Source of the DNA: G963665495 sp963667575
GTDB taxonomy: Bacteria > Desulfobacterota > Desulfovibrionia > Desulfovibrionales > Desulfovibrionaceae
DNA: 64,000 nucleotides
Assembly: GCA_963667575.2 (NCBI GenBank)
Contig: CAXXHY010000024.1
Location: 144,551 to 208,550 of the forward strand
Reading direction: 5' to 3'
Within the stretch, counting starts at the first letter, position 1. Each line of letters begins with the position of its first letter. Positions 19,455 through 27,855 of the stretch are shown piece by piece. Below the pieces are notes generated by a model. That model did no database searches. It saw only the letters and a list, made by a program, of their open reading frames with translations, and was not told where the DNA came from. A program made the position numbers and the translations under genes.

Positions 19455-19532
19455 CGTCATACCTCCAGAATTGTGAGTTATTCTGAAGGTACTTGTTTTA
19501 TTCAGGAATAATATGAATATTCCAATTATTCG

Positions 19533-20993
19533 CTATGAGAAAAAATCTTGTATTCTTGGCAGGATGCGCCGAATAACTTTGGAATTATTCTTGTCGAAGG
19601 AAAGTTTTTGTATCTCCTGAACGTTGTCGGTCACTTTCGACACCCCGCTATGCTCGAGGATCCCATTCTGGATAAATACCTCAACATATTTCCCCTGAGG
19701 CGTCGTACTGGTAAACGCGTTTTCGTGGGGATAGTTTGTCTCCAATAATTTCCAAAGATCAAGGTTTCGGTCATATAAAAATTCTTGAGACTCAAAAATT
19801 TTGTATAGCGCGATTGAAAGATAAATATTTATCAAATTGAAATCGTGGGATTCTTGTCTCAAATGCTCGACAAGTCGAATAACTTCCGCATCTTTGCTCA
19901 GTTGTGGCACATCGTTTTCCATTGAATGTTCAAAATCAAAAGCAGGAATAGGCGCTGGTGGTAGACATGGCCCAGGGTCCAGCTCCAGGCGTGGAGGAAT
20001 TACCAGGGACAATCCATTAGTGTCTTCTAGAGAGTCATCCTTATCAACAACGAGATCTGATAGTTGAGCAGGCCCACCTGTTTTTTCCTGCTCTACTTCA
20101 ATATCAGGTGGTATTTCTAAATATGAATCCTCAAAAATGTCAGTAACAGCACTAGAATTTGACATATTAGAATTGTTTTCAGATGACAGCGTCAATTTGG
20201 AATCAAGTCCGGGAATAGGATCCTCTTCTATTTTCAGTTCATATGGAATCATAATCCGAATATCATCTTGAGGAAAAGTTTCTAGCAATCTTTTCTCACG
20301 CTTTAACTCATAATCGACAAAATCTTGAATAGATAATGATCTATCCAAAAGCAATTGTAATTCCTCTTCATTAGTACTAATACGCTTAAAAAATTCTTTG
20401 TCTATTCTCTTTGATATTCTATATCCTTGAATAAGAAATGAGGATGTTATAAAAATTTCAAGCGCTATCCGTATAGTAATTATAAAACGCTTACAATAGT
20501 CAAATGTTCGATCATTACTGTAAATTCGTAAATAGCTCTGACAAAAGATATATTCCGGAAGTATGGCAGATCGCTTAAAAAAATACACTAAGTTGTCATT
20601 TATTTTTTGCGATTCCAATCGAGGTCCACAGTACTCTTTACCTATGACCTCTAGATATGACAATGAATTATGATATAACAGCGTATGAAAAAAGTCTTTT
20701 TCAAGAAGTAGCAAGCGTATCGATTTGCAATGGAGCGATACAAGAGAATGTTCCAATTCATTGCTCAGTCCTTGTGCTCCGTATCGATTAATATCCTTAA
20801 ATTCTTGTATAAGAGCACGCACAGCATTTTGGATAAAATATACTCGTCTCTGCTCTATTCTTGCAAATTTCTCTTCATCTGCAACATGTTTCTTATAATA
20901 GTCTATCATTCTTAAAATAAAATTACGATCATCATAGCTTTTTGGCTTCAAAGCGTAAGTTTCATCTCTAGATCTGAACAAGTTAAAAAACAT
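19533..20993 (-). CDS. Unknown 486-aa protein (intact member of the family seen dead at 5.9-6.3 kb)
   Basis: Cytoplasmic-looking protein. Residues 1-260 are helical and charged (DDRNFILRMIDYYKKHVADEEKFARIEQRRV, INRYGAQGL, VSLHCKSIRLLLLEKDFF, RFIITIRIALEIFITSSFLIQGYRISKR). Residues 270-365 are an acidic, proline-rich linker (EEDPIPGLDSKL... PPDIEVEQEKTGGPAQ ... LELDPGPCLPPAPIPAF), and the C-terminal 110 residues are again folded. I do not recognise the family. A dead paralogue in the neighbouring segment, with the same first ~125 residues, shows it is a recurrent cargo of these islands. AT-rich compared with the mob and primase genes. Confidence 0.75.
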   Translation of the reverse strand: MFFNLFRSRDETYALKPKSYDDRNFILRMIDYYKKHVADEEKFARIEQRRVYFIQNAVRALIQEFKDINRYGAQGLSNELEHSLVSLHCKSIRLLLLEKDFFHTLLYHNSLSYLEVIGKEYCGPRLESQKINDNLVYFFKRSAILPEYIFCQSYLRIYSNDRTFDYCKRFIITIRIALEIFITSSFLIQGYRISKRIDKEFFKRISTNEEELQLLLDRSLSIQDFVDYELKREKRLLETFPQDDIRIMIPYELKIEEDPIPGLDSKLTLSSENNSNMSNSSAVTDIFEDSYLEIPPDIEVEQEKTGGPAQLSDLVVDKDDSLEDTNGLSLVIPPRLELDPGPCLPPAPIPAFDFEHSMENDVPQLSKDAEVIRLVEHLRQESHDFNLINIYLSIALYKIFESQEFLYDRNLDLWKLLETNYPHENAFTSTTPQGKYVEVFIQNGILEHSGVSKVTDNVQEIQKLSFDKNNSKVIRRILPRIQDFFS

Positions 20994-21138
20994 GAGTAAC
21001 CTCTCACGTGTGTGGAATTGAGAGGTAAGATGACATAAACTGAAAAAGATTTGAAGAAAAATAGGATTTTTGAATTTTTTACGTTATTGACCTCAATTTC
21101 AACTATTGATAGCGAACTTTTTTTAAAGGGAATTAATT

Positions 21139-21552
21139 ATGGTTGATATGTTTGAATCAAAAAAGCGCAGCAAAATTATGCGCAATATAAAAAGCAAAAA
21201 CACTTCCATCGAAATAAAACTTCGAAAGTTAATCTTTTCAATTGGTTATCGTTATAGGATACATTACAAAAAACTACCCGGAAAACCTGACATTGTTTTC
21301 CCTGGCAAAAAAAAAGTCATATTCATTCATGGCTGCTTTTGGCATCAGCATGAAAATTGTAGCCGTAGCTCTTTACCCAAATCCAACCAAGAATATTGGA
21401 TCCCAAAGCTAACCAAAAATAAGGAAAGAGACCGTCGGATATTTTCAGAGCTGACTTCGTTGGGATGGGACATTCTTATAATTTGGGAATGTGAACTTAA
21501 AATAAAAAATCGGGAAGCATTAATTTGTAAAATAAAAAATTTCTTGGGTTAA
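21139..21552 (+). CDS. vsr: Very short patch repair (Vsr) endonuclease
   Basis: A 137-aa endonuclease that nicks T:G mismatches created by deamination of 5-methylcytosine. Visible family motifs are SKKRSKIMRNIKSKNTSIEIKLRKL, YRIHYKKLPGKPDIVFPGKKKVIFIHGCFWHQH (catalytic Asp in GKPDIVF and the zinc-site HGCFWHxH), and GWDILIIWECEL at the end. Length is normal. It normally partners a cytosine methyltransferase, and the only one in this island is the ruined gene at 9.7-11.1 kb. It has thus outlived its partner. Confidence 0.93.
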   Translation: MVDMFESKKRSKIMRNIKSKNTSIEIKLRKLIFSIGYRYRIHYKKLPGKPDIVFPGKKKVIFIHGCFWHQHENCSRSSLPKSNQEYWIPKLTKNKERDRRIFSELTSLGWDILIIWECELKIKNREALICKIKNFLG

Positions 21553-21611
21553 ACAGAGTTGTAATTCGTTTATTCACTCCCACACCCAATTAAAAAAATG
21601 AAGTCTTCATC

Positions 21612-22989
21612 ATTAAGGCGGCTCTCCATCAAAGACAGGGGCACCCCCTCTGACCGGACGTAAAAAAAGGCATACCAAAATGAATTGATATGCCCTACAA
21701 GCGCATCAAATTTCCGACCAAAGAAAGGAGATGGCTTGTGGAGAGAATTCTAATCGGTTTGCCCGAATTTTCAATCGAAAAGATGGTGTCCACGGAACCG
21801 CTTGTTTTCGAGGCCTCATGGACCGGAAAATTAGTTTGTCCCTACTGCAAGAGTTCTTCATTACGGATGAAGGATTCCTTTTGGCGTTTTATTCGTAATA
21901 TTCCCCACCAGGGAAAGTCTTCATTATTGAAGGTTCGTTGCCACAAGTATTGTTGCAGGAATTGTGGGAAGTATTTCAATACGCGGCTTCCAGGCGTCAA
22001 AAAATGGTGCCGCTCAACGGAGTTACTCAAGGCAACAGTTTTCCGATCCTACAATACGGGCTACAGCAGCAAGGATATTGCCGAGGAAAACAACATAGGC
22101 GTTGCCAGTGTTGAACGCTTTTACCAACAGATGATCAGTCATAAAGTCAAACAGCGCAAAGACAAACAATGTCCGCGGGTTTTAGGGATCGACGAGCATC
22201 GTTTCACCAGGAAGAGGCGGTTTTTGACCACCTTTTGTGATTTGGAAAAACGAAGTGTTTTCGACCTGGCAGAGGGACGTAGCGCAGCAGAATTAAAGGA
22301 TTTCCTCAAAGGACTAAAGGGCCGCGATAAGGTCGAAGTCGTCTGCATCGACATGAACTCAGCCTATCGCAGCATGGTCCGCGAATGGTTCCCAAAGGCC
22401 CGGATCGTGACGGACCGTTTTCATGTCATCCGGCTGGTTAATCACCACTTTTCCAAGACCTGCAAGATAATTGATGACGAACATCTTGCCTACGGGCGAG
22501 GTGGGCTGATACGGATGATGCTGCACAGGCCGGATCGGCTGACCGAGAAACAAAAAATCAAGCTGGAGGCGTACCTTAAAACGCAGCCGGTGATTGAATC
22601 GTTGTACGTGTTTTGCCAGGATCTCAATGAGTTACTGCGCACGAAGGCAAAGAACAAGTCAGCCTGTAAAAAGTATGTGTTGGAGTTGCTCGAAAGGATA
22701 CGCCAGCTCAAGGAAATTCCCTTTTCGCCCTTGCAAACGCTCGGAAAGACCTTGCACTCCTGGCAGGAAGAAGTGGCCCGGATGTTTCGATACGTAAAAA
22801 ACAACGGCATTACTGAGGGCTTCCACCGTAAAATGAAACTGATCCAACGACGGGCGTACGGCTTCAGAAATTTCGAAAACTACCGGCTGCGGGTCAAAGT
22901 GTTATGCGGATAATCGAACGATAAAATCGGTTGGAATTGATGCGCTTCCGGAGGGGGTGCCCCTCTTCTTGGTGTAGACCCATTAAGGC
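21612..22989 (+). mobile_element. ISL3-family insertion sequence with 8-bp target duplication
   Basis: The element spans 21620-22981 (1,362 bp). Imperfect terminal inverted repeats of about 31 bp share the core AGGGGCACCCCCTC (left 21620-21650, right 22951-22981). It is bounded by a perfect 8-bp direct repeat ATTAAGGC at 21612-21619 and 22982-22989, the target-duplication length of ISL3 elements. One transposase gene fills the element. The intact duplication and open reading frame indicate a recent insertion. Confidence 0.92.
21690..22913 (+). CDS. tnp: ISL3-family transposase
   Basis: A 407-aa DDE transposase. The N-terminus carries a zinc finger (CPYC ... CRNC) in the ISL3 style (KLVCPYCKSS, VRCHKYCCRNCGKYF), then an HTH (STELLKATVFRSYNTGYSSKDIAEENNIG). 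The catalytic core follows: VLGIDEHRFTRKRRFLTTFCDL (first Asp), VVCIDMNSAYRSMVREWFPKARIVTDRFHVI (second Asp), and NNGITEGFHRKMKLIQRRAYGFRNFENYRLRV (catalytic Glu). The frame is intact, so the element may still move. Confidence 0.94.
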   Translation: MPYKRIKFPTKERRWLVERILIGLPEFSIEKMVSTEPLVFEASWTGKLVCPYCKSSSLRMKDSFWRFIRNIPHQGKSSLLKVRCHKYCCRNCGKYFNTRLPGVKKWCRSTELLKATVFRSYNTGYSSKDIAEENNIGVASVERFYQQMISHKVKQRKDKQCPRVLGIDEHRFTRKRRFLTTFCDLEKRSVFDLAEGRSAAELKDFLKGLKGRDKVEVVCIDMNSAYRSMVREWFPKARIVTDRFHVIRLVNHHFSKTCKIIDDEHLAYGRGGLIRMMLHRPDRLTEKQKIKLEAYLKTQPVIESLYVFCQDLNELLRTKAKNKSACKKYVLELLERIRQLKEIPFSPLQTLGKTLHSWQEEVARMFRYVKNNGITEGFHRKMKLIQRRAYGFRNFENYRLRVKVLCG

Positions 22990-23016
22990 CGCTGAAACTT
23001 CCTGTCCACCCCTCCC

Positions 23017-23193
23017 TTCTGAAACATCCTGAAACGAATCCACCCCATTTCACAGAAAAATCTCAATAAGTGGTACCAAACTGGTACCGCAAACCCCAGA
23101 AACGAAAAAAGGGTTTATGACTTGTCGTCATAAACCCTTGAAATTTCTGGTGGAGCTGGAGGGAATCGAACCCACGACCTCTTGAATGCCATT
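23017..23193 (-). repeat. Island junction 2: ssrA 3' end, terminator and arm sites
   Basis: Second copy of the junction at 7863-8053. The rightmost 53 bases (23141-23193) are identical to the first copy. The terminator hairpin here is GGGTTTATGAC-loop-GTCATAAACCC (23111-23137) with an A/T run. TGGTACC pairs stand on the left (23071-23088) and, after a further 140 bp, on the right (23336-23353). No integrase follows on the right. Apart from these elements 23194-23448 shows no gene. Confidence 0.82.
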
Positions 23194-23448
23194 GAACCCG
23201 GCAAAGGCAACTTGTACACCCATAACTTACTGAAATACAGGCGTATCTCTGAGCTATCGAGTCTATTTATTTATCGTGCATAGCGTGCATTGGATCAAAT
23301 AAAATCAGATGGTTGCATTTTGGAAAATCTGGAGTTGGTACCAATATGGTACCAAATTTTAGTCCGCAAGATTTACAACACTTGGAGCCAAGCAGCATCC
23401 GGCAAAGATTCAATCCAACCAACATACGGCTGCTTTGCATTGAGTTCC

Positions 23449-23865
23449 TTACGATAAAGCTTCCTCTTTGTTTGGAGGGTTTAGTGAGTTGATCCACTTA
23501 TCTTCATTGAAAAGTCCAAGCTTTTCTAAAATGATGTAATATAACTCTTCATGATCAAGCATCAGACACTCTCTCAACACTTGTTCAATTTCTGAATTGA
23601 AAGTGTAATCTAAAAGAGAATCCCTATATCCGTCAAAACAACCATCGGCACAAGCCCACCCTTCATCAAGGGCTGATATCATTTGCGCTTCAAGCTCATA
23701 ATCGCCCATATCAGCCCAACTTTTTCCCAAGGCCTTAACTCGCTTAATACGTTCCTCATGCGAACAGCAATCATACCAACAGGTAAGAAACCGACCATTT
23801 TCAGAATCAGCCTCCCTGAAAGGACAATACGTTTCGTCAGCTATAAATCGCTCTTGAGTACTCAT
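23449..23865 (-). CDS. Hypothetical protein, 138 aa
   Basis: Acidic soluble protein starting MSTQERFIADETYCPFREADSENG. The ATG at 23865 has a purine-rich GAGGAAGAA site; the next ATG 33 nt upstream lacks one. Five cysteines cluster in pairs (YCPF, TCWYDCC, WACADGC) and might bind metal, but the spacing matches no standard ribbon. It is the first gene right of junction 2. Function unknown. Confidence 0.6.
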   Translation of the reverse strand: MSTQERFIADETYCPFREADSENGRFLTCWYDCCSHEERIKRVKALGKSWADMGDYELEAQMISALDEGWACADGCFDGYRDSLLDYTFNSEIEQVLRECLMLDHEELYYIILEKLGLFNEDKWINSLNPPNKEEALS

Positions 23866-23921
23866 TAGTTCTTCCTCTGTGCTTTGCACCAGTCCCATAT
23901 AGCACGGCGTGAGATGGCCTG

Positions 23922-25034
23922 TCAGAGCACCAGCTCATATCTCACGCTCCGCCCTCCGCCTTCCTTGCGTAAGGCTCCGATTTCGACCAGTTCGCTCAGG
24001 TCGCGGGCAGCCGTTGCCTGGCTTGCCTTGGTCATACCGCGATATTTCCGGTTGTTCAGCCCGCCTTCGAAACCTTCCGGTTCCGCCTCAAGCAGCTTTC
24101 GAAGCACTTTCCGTTGCCTATCATTTATGGCGTGGTCTGCGAGTCGATGCCAGAAATTGGCGACAAGCCCGGCTTTCTCGAAGGCACGCTCAGACATGGT
24201 CATGGCCTTGGAAAAGCACTCCAGGAACCACAACAGCCAGTCCGTGATGTCGCATGTTCTCTTCTGCGCCGTTTCGAGAGCGTCATAGTAAGCTTGCCGA
24301 TCTTTTCGCATCTGCGCCGAAAGGCTGTAGCATCGCAAGGAAGACTGCTCATCCTGGGCCATTGCCATATCGGTCAAGGCGCGTGCCAGACGGCCATTGC
24401 CATCCTCGAAGGGGTGGATCGTGACGAAATACAGGTGAGCGACACCGGCCCGGAGTAAGCCGTCCATATCCGTTGACGACTCCCACCAGGTAAAAAACGC
24501 CGCCATTTCATCGGGAACGGCCGGCCCATCCGGTGCCACAAAATGCACCTTCTCCTTGCCCATGGGCCCGGACAAGACGCGCATCGGGACATCCGCCCCT
24601 CTCCATTGCGCGACATTGATCTTCTTCAGGCCGGAATACCCTGTGGGGAAGAGTGCGGCGTGCCAAGCGAACAACCTGGCGGCATCCAATGGTTCGTCAT
24701 ATTTTCCCGAAGCGTCGAAAAGCACATCCACAAGCCCCTCGATGGCCCGATCCGTTTTGGATACTCCTGCATCCGGTAGCCCAAGCCGCCGGGCGACTGA
24801 AGAACGCACGCTGTCCTGATCAAGCGCAACGCCCTCGATCTCCGCTGTCATGACCGCTTCCCTAGTCATGACTTCGGCCTGTGCCTTTTTCCCCGCCTCC
24901 AGGCCAAGTCCTTCGGCCTTCGCAAGCAGCTTGCCCTGCCGCTTTCGGCATTCGGCCAATGGCGCAAGCAATTGGCCACTATCCCAGCGGAACTGTGGCC
25001 AATCCTTGCCTTGCCAGATATATGTGTTCGTCAT
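23922..25034 (-). CDS. Fic-family AMPylator with N-terminal inhibitory helix and C-terminal winged helix
   Basis: A 370-aa Fic protein of the DUF4172-Fic type. The N-terminal domain has the class II inhibitory motif TAEIEG (residues 63-68, matching [S/T]xxxE[G/N]). The catalytic loop is complete: HPFEDGNGRLAR (residues 207-218). The C-terminal ~80 residues (NDRQRKVLRKLLEAEP ... MTKASQATAARDLSELVEIGALRKEGGGRSVRYEL) form a winged-helix domain. Such proteins transfer AMP to target proteins and often regulate their own gene. The gene stands alone on the minus strand. Confidence 0.92.
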   Translation of the reverse strand: MTNTYIWQGKDWPQFRWDSGQLLAPLAECRKRQGKLLAKAEGLGLEAGKKAQAEVMTREAVMTAEIEGVALDQDSVRSSVARRLGLPDAGVSKTDRAIEGLVDVLFDASGKYDEPLDAARLFAWHAALFPTGYSGLKKINVAQWRGADVPMRVLSGPMGKEKVHFVAPDGPAVPDEMAAFFTWWESSTDMDGLLRAGVAHLYFVTIHPFEDGNGRLARALTDMAMAQDEQSSLRCYSLSAQMRKDRQAYYDALETAQKRTCDITDWLLWFLECFSKAMTMSERAFEKAGLVANFWHRLADHAINDRQRKVLRKLLEAEPEGFEGGLNNRKYRGMTKASQATAARDLSELVEIGALRKEGGGRSVRYELVL

Positions 25035-25128
25035 GCTTCACCTGCTTTGACTCGAAACGGAACATATTCATGTCATAAATTGAGATGAATATAGGCTGTA
25101 TTCGACTCAATGGCAAGACGTATCCACT

Positions 25129-25548
25129 TTAACGCCTGCGCCTGCTGACCTTGATGGCGGCGACCACCCCGATGATGATCATTGCGAGTGCCGCCAGGCC
25201 AGTGGGGCCGCCGCTGAAGGGCAACATGACGATGTTGGAGAAGATTGCACTCGTTGCAGTTCCCAGCACGCCCAAGATGGTTGCCAGAAAGTGTAACCCA
25301 AAAGCGATGATGCTGAAGAACGCAACACAACCCAAGAGGATGCCGACAACCCATGCCATCACCTTGAGGGGCCTCTTCCATTTGTCAAAGGCCGAAATGG
25401 CCACGGGCTGGGGTACCGGCGGGGGCGCAATCCGCCCCTGGGCGTGGACATGCTGCTGAGGACTCGGCCCGACATTGCCATCGTTCTGCCCGTGCTGGCG
25501 ATATCCTCCACCGGGACCATGAGGGGGGTATTGGTCGTAGGGGTGCAT
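25129..25548 (-). CDS. Small two-helix membrane protein
   Basis: A 139-aa protein with a Gly/Pro/Gln/His-rich cytoplasmic N-terminus (first 50 residues) and a basic hinge (FDKWKRPLK). Three hydrophobic stretches follow (VMAWVVGILLGCVAFFSIIAFGLHFL, an alanine/isoleucine-rich segment, and GLAALAMIIIGVVAAIKV), and the C-terminus is RRRR. No family recognised. It follows the 25605-25940 gene by 56 bp on the same strand, so the two are probably co-transcribed from the divergent region at 25.95-26.08 kb. Confidence 0.65.
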   Translation of the reverse strand: MHPYDQYPPHGPGGGYRQHGQNDGNVGPSPQQHVHAQGRIAPPPVPQPVAISAFDKWKRPLKVMAWVVGILLGCVAFFSIIAFGLHFLATILGVLGTATSAIFSNIVMLPFSGGPTGLAALAMIIIGVVAAIKVSRRRR

Positions 25549-25604
25549 TGTTATCCTCCTTGCGAAAGCAAGGGGCGATGAACTCGCCCCTTGCCGTTGT
25601 TGCG

Positions 25605-25940
25605 CTACTGCTCCCTGGCCGTGGCGAGCTCGTCCATGAACATGCGGATGTAGTCGCTGAAGACAATCTCAGCCGCCTTCGGGAAACTCTGCCTTGCCAC
25701 ATCCAGGACGGCTTCACTGCCAACGCCCAGCCTGTTGGCGCGGACGACAGACTCCTCGATGAGCCTCTCAACCTTCTTGCGGGCCATTTCGATCTGTGCC
25801 GCGATGAAAGCGGCCTCTACCACCCCATCCAGAATGTGATGGCATTTCTCCCTGCCGAGCTTCCTGATCTCTTCCGGAGTTTCGAACAAAACCATTTTGT
25901 TGGTGCCGACATCAAAAGTCGCAGTGAATTTCTTGGTCAT
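25605..25940 (-). CDS. Hypothetical protein, 111 aa
   Basis: Soluble helical protein beginning MTKKFTATFDVGTNKMVLFETPEEIRKLGREKCHHILDGVVEAAFIAAQIEMARKK. The ATG at 25940 has a strong AAAAGGAGG site; the longer upstream frame is therefore not used. It is the first gene of a two-gene minus-strand unit with the small membrane protein. No family recognised. Confidence 0.65.
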   Translation of the reverse strand: MTKKFTATFDVGTNKMVLFETPEEIRKLGREKCHHILDGVVEAAFIAAQIEMARKKVERLIEESVVRANRLGVGSEAVLDVARQSFPKAAEIVFSDYIRMFMDELATAREQ

Positions 25941-26045
25941 GGTGCGCCTCCTTTTCGTTGCGTTTGGTATGTATACGGAGGCAGCAGGGAGATTTTGGGC
26001 ACCTATGGTGAAAAAAAGGCACATTTCCCACTTTTTCCACAAAAA

Positions 26046-26061
26046 ACGAAAGATATAAATA
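26046..26061 (+). promoter_or_regulatory. BRE/TATA-like promoter of the AbrB-like operon
   Basis: ACGAAAG followed by ATATAAATA, with the box centred about 29 nt before the ATG at 26086. This is the spacing of an archaeal TATA box to a near-leaderless start. There is no Shine-Dalgarno site before this ATG. A bacterial -10 element is the alternative reading. Confidence 0.45.
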
Positions 26062-26085
26062 GGATCAGTGTCTACTCATGTAGAC

Positions 26086-26241
26086 ATGACTGATTCATAT
26101 AAGACGTCGGGACGCTTGGCGTTTGTCGGAAGAGTCTCCCGTTTCGCTGGAGACCGAAAGCATATTGAAATTCCCCGCCAGCTCAGGGGCTGGATCAGAC
26201 ATGGCTCGATGGTCATGGTTCGTCTCATAGTCATACGGTAA
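26086..26241 (+). CDS. AbrB/SpoVT-like small DNA-binding protein
   Basis: A 51-aa protein reading LAFVGRVSRFAGDRKHIEIPRQLRGWIRHGSMVMVRLIV. This fits the swapped-hairpin AbrB fold (xRVxRxGxRxxIxIPxxLRxxIxxGxxVxV). Such proteins are transition-state regulators or antitoxins. It is the first of four closely packed plus-strand genes and lacks a visible ribosome site, in line with a (near-)leaderless transcript from the 26.05-kb box. Confidence 0.65.
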   Translation: MTDSYKTSGRLAFVGRVSRFAGDRKHIEIPRQLRGWIRHGSMVMVRLIVIR

Positions 26242-26246
26242 TTAAA

Positions 26247-27086
26247 ATGGATACGATCTATTGCAGTGAAAATTCGGGCTCGTTGAGGATGCACGGGACG
26301 ACCCTCCTGGCAATGGCCAGCGACCTTAATCGAAAAATCGACGAGCAGCTTTTGAAGCCGTTGAGCCGCTGGGTGGATGATCCTGATTTCATGCAACGAC
26401 ATTCCGCCGGAATGGGCGGGAAGGTGAATTGGGCGAAGCTGAAAAGAGACCAGCGCCGTCTCTCGAAAAGACAGCGCATCCTGGCCGCTGAAAGACTTTC
26501 GCTGTATCGCGAAAGAATTCAGGTGGAACGGGATCGCCGAAAAAGGATTTCAGCCATTCTCAACGAATCAAAATCACGATCGCATCCTTCGCCAGGGACT
26601 GGCCAGATGTCTCCCATGAACACAACGGATATCCTTCCGCTGGCCGCCCTGGTTTTTCCTTTCAGCATGGCGGGGCACGAGAAGGCGACCTGTGAGCGTG
26701 CATTCCACCACGCGAGGCAGAAAAGAGCCTCAAGCCTGCTGCCGTATCGCGCCTTTCTCGCAACGGATGTTGGGAGCCGCCCCGTCATGTTCAGAGAACT
26801 CCCGGATTACGCGCCCAACAGGCGGGATGATCGGATCAACAAATTCCAAACGCTCTTGCAGCTCGCCAGCGAAGGGGCGGTGGGGTTGCAACAGGAATCC
26901 CACAAGGGAAGTATCACTATTCTCCCCAGCCAAGCGCTTCCGAGCAATCGGGAGACGCTTTCGGAGTTTCTCGTGCAGAGGCTGGATGGAAAGATCGTGC
27001 CCATGCTCTGGACAAAGCTCAGTGACATCGCCAGACAGGATTTGATCCGGGACGCCCTTGCCTGCCGGATCATATGCAGGGCGTGA
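26247..27086 (+). CDS. Hypothetical protein, 279 aa
   Basis: Basic, helix-rich soluble protein. A central coil (KLKRDQRRLSKRQRILAAERLSLYRERIQVERDRRKR) is followed by a folded half (TTDILPLAALVFPFSMAGHEKATCERAFHHARQKRASS ... LSEFLVQRLDGKIVPMLWTKLSDIARQD). It begins 5 nt after the AbrB-like gene. No family recognised. Basic charge and position suggest a DNA-associated role in the element, which is inference only. Confidence 0.65.
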   Translation: MDTIYCSENSGSLRMHGTTLLAMASDLNRKIDEQLLKPLSRWVDDPDFMQRHSAGMGGKVNWAKLKRDQRRLSKRQRILAAERLSLYRERIQVERDRRKRISAILNESKSRSHPSPGTGQMSPMNTTDILPLAALVFPFSMAGHEKATCERAFHHARQKRASSLLPYRAFLATDVGSRPVMFRELPDYAPNRRDDRINKFQTLLQLASEGAVGLQQESHKGSITILPSQALPSNRETLSEFLVQRLDGKIVPMLWTKLSDIARQDLIRDALACRIICRA

Positions 27087-27091
27087 GGCGA

Positions 27092-27670
27092 ATGCGCCCA
27101 GCCACGCCCTTCACCGAGCGACAGAATCGATTCCTCTCAGCGCTTCAAGACCGCCTCAGGGAAATGAGCGATCCTCACCCGAAAATCATCACTCATGAAG
27201 ATTTTGCTTGGGAGGTGAAGCAGACAAAGCGCTTTGGCCGTCTCCCGACCCTTGAGTTCAAACCTTACAAGGCGGCGTGCCGGATCAAATGGGAAGTCAT
27301 CCAGGCCGCAGGGCTTGAGGATATGGACCGGAATCAACGGCTCGATGATCTTGCCGAAACACTGGAAATACCGGTTCACTGTGCACGGGACAGGGGGGCT
27401 CGGCTCTTCAACGCCGAGCTGGACAACCTCATGTTCGGCCTCAAAAAGCACCTGTACGCGGTAGCGAGGATCAACGCGCTCTTCGCCAGGGAAGGACAAA
27501 CCGTGGCGGACCCGATCGAGCTGATGCAGCGGATGATCCTGCCTCAGGAATACGAGATCATTCCTGGCCAAGCCATCCATCCCAGAGAAGAAGCCTGCCC
27601 TTCGGAGAGCGGCCTCGCGCAGGTTCGCCCCCAGGCGACGTATGAGCTGGAAATGAGAGGTGAAGAATGA
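27092..27670 (+). CDS. Hypothetical protein, 192 aa
   Basis: Soluble protein with an N-terminal helix (ERQNRFLSALQDRLREMSDPHP), the segment THEDFAWEVKQTKRFGRLPTLEFKPYKAACRIKWEVIQAAG, and further helices. I chose the ATG at 27092, which follows GAGG and lies 5 nt after the previous stop; an ATG at 27074 overlaps that gene. Its stop overlaps the next start as ATGA. Unknown family. Confidence 0.6.
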   Translation: MRPATPFTERQNRFLSALQDRLREMSDPHPKIITHEDFAWEVKQTKRFGRLPTLEFKPYKAACRIKWEVIQAAGLEDMDRNQRLDDLAETLEIPVHCARDRGARLFNAELDNLMFGLKKHLYAVARINALFAREGQTVADPIELMQRMILPQEYEIIPGQAIHPREEACPSESGLAQVRPQATYELEMRGEE

Positions 27671-27816
27671 CTGATTTGGATAAACTGATCGAAGAGCCGG
27701 AAATCAAGCATGTCTGCGCGACATGCGGACGTGAGGCCACCATGCAGGCCGGTTTCATGTGCCTGCACTTCACATGCAAACAATGCCATAAATCGCAAAC
27801 AATTGACCTGAGGTAG
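27667..27816 (+). CDS. Small zinc-ribbon protein, 49 aa
   Basis: Two CxxC knuckles (HVCATCGRE and FTCKQCHKS) separated by about 16 residues (MQAGFMCLHF) form a zinc ribbon. It starts inside the stop codon of the preceding gene (ATGA), so it is coupled. Probably a DNA- or protein-binding accessory of the operon. Confidence 0.65.
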   Translation: MTDLDKLIEEPEIKHVCATCGREATMQAGFMCLHFTCKQCHKSQTIDLR

Positions 27817-27855
27817 CGAGAGGCTCTGAGACCTCCATTTTCTGTGCTTTCAGCC

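Larger units (their letters stand above)
8001..23193. mobile_element. 15.1-kb ssrA-integrated mobilizable genomic island
   Basis: Bounded by the two ssrA-derived direct repeats. The order inside is integrase (dead) next to the left junction, a defence locus with four dead or intact genes, ColE1-type mob genes with a probable oriT, prim-pol replication protein with an AlpA-like regulator, an unknown 486-aa protein, vsr, and an ISL3-type insertion. Integrase, primase and mob genes without conjugation machinery fit a mobilizable island that depends on a helper. With the integrase ruined it is probably stuck unless helped in trans. Confidence 0.75.

Noticed and set aside
16915..22980. GGGGGCACCCCC-like string near mobC thought to be an extra copy of the ISL3 inverted repeat
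   Set aside because: Only the G/C core around 16905-16920 is shared; the rest of the inverted repeat is absent and no transposase fragment lies nearby.
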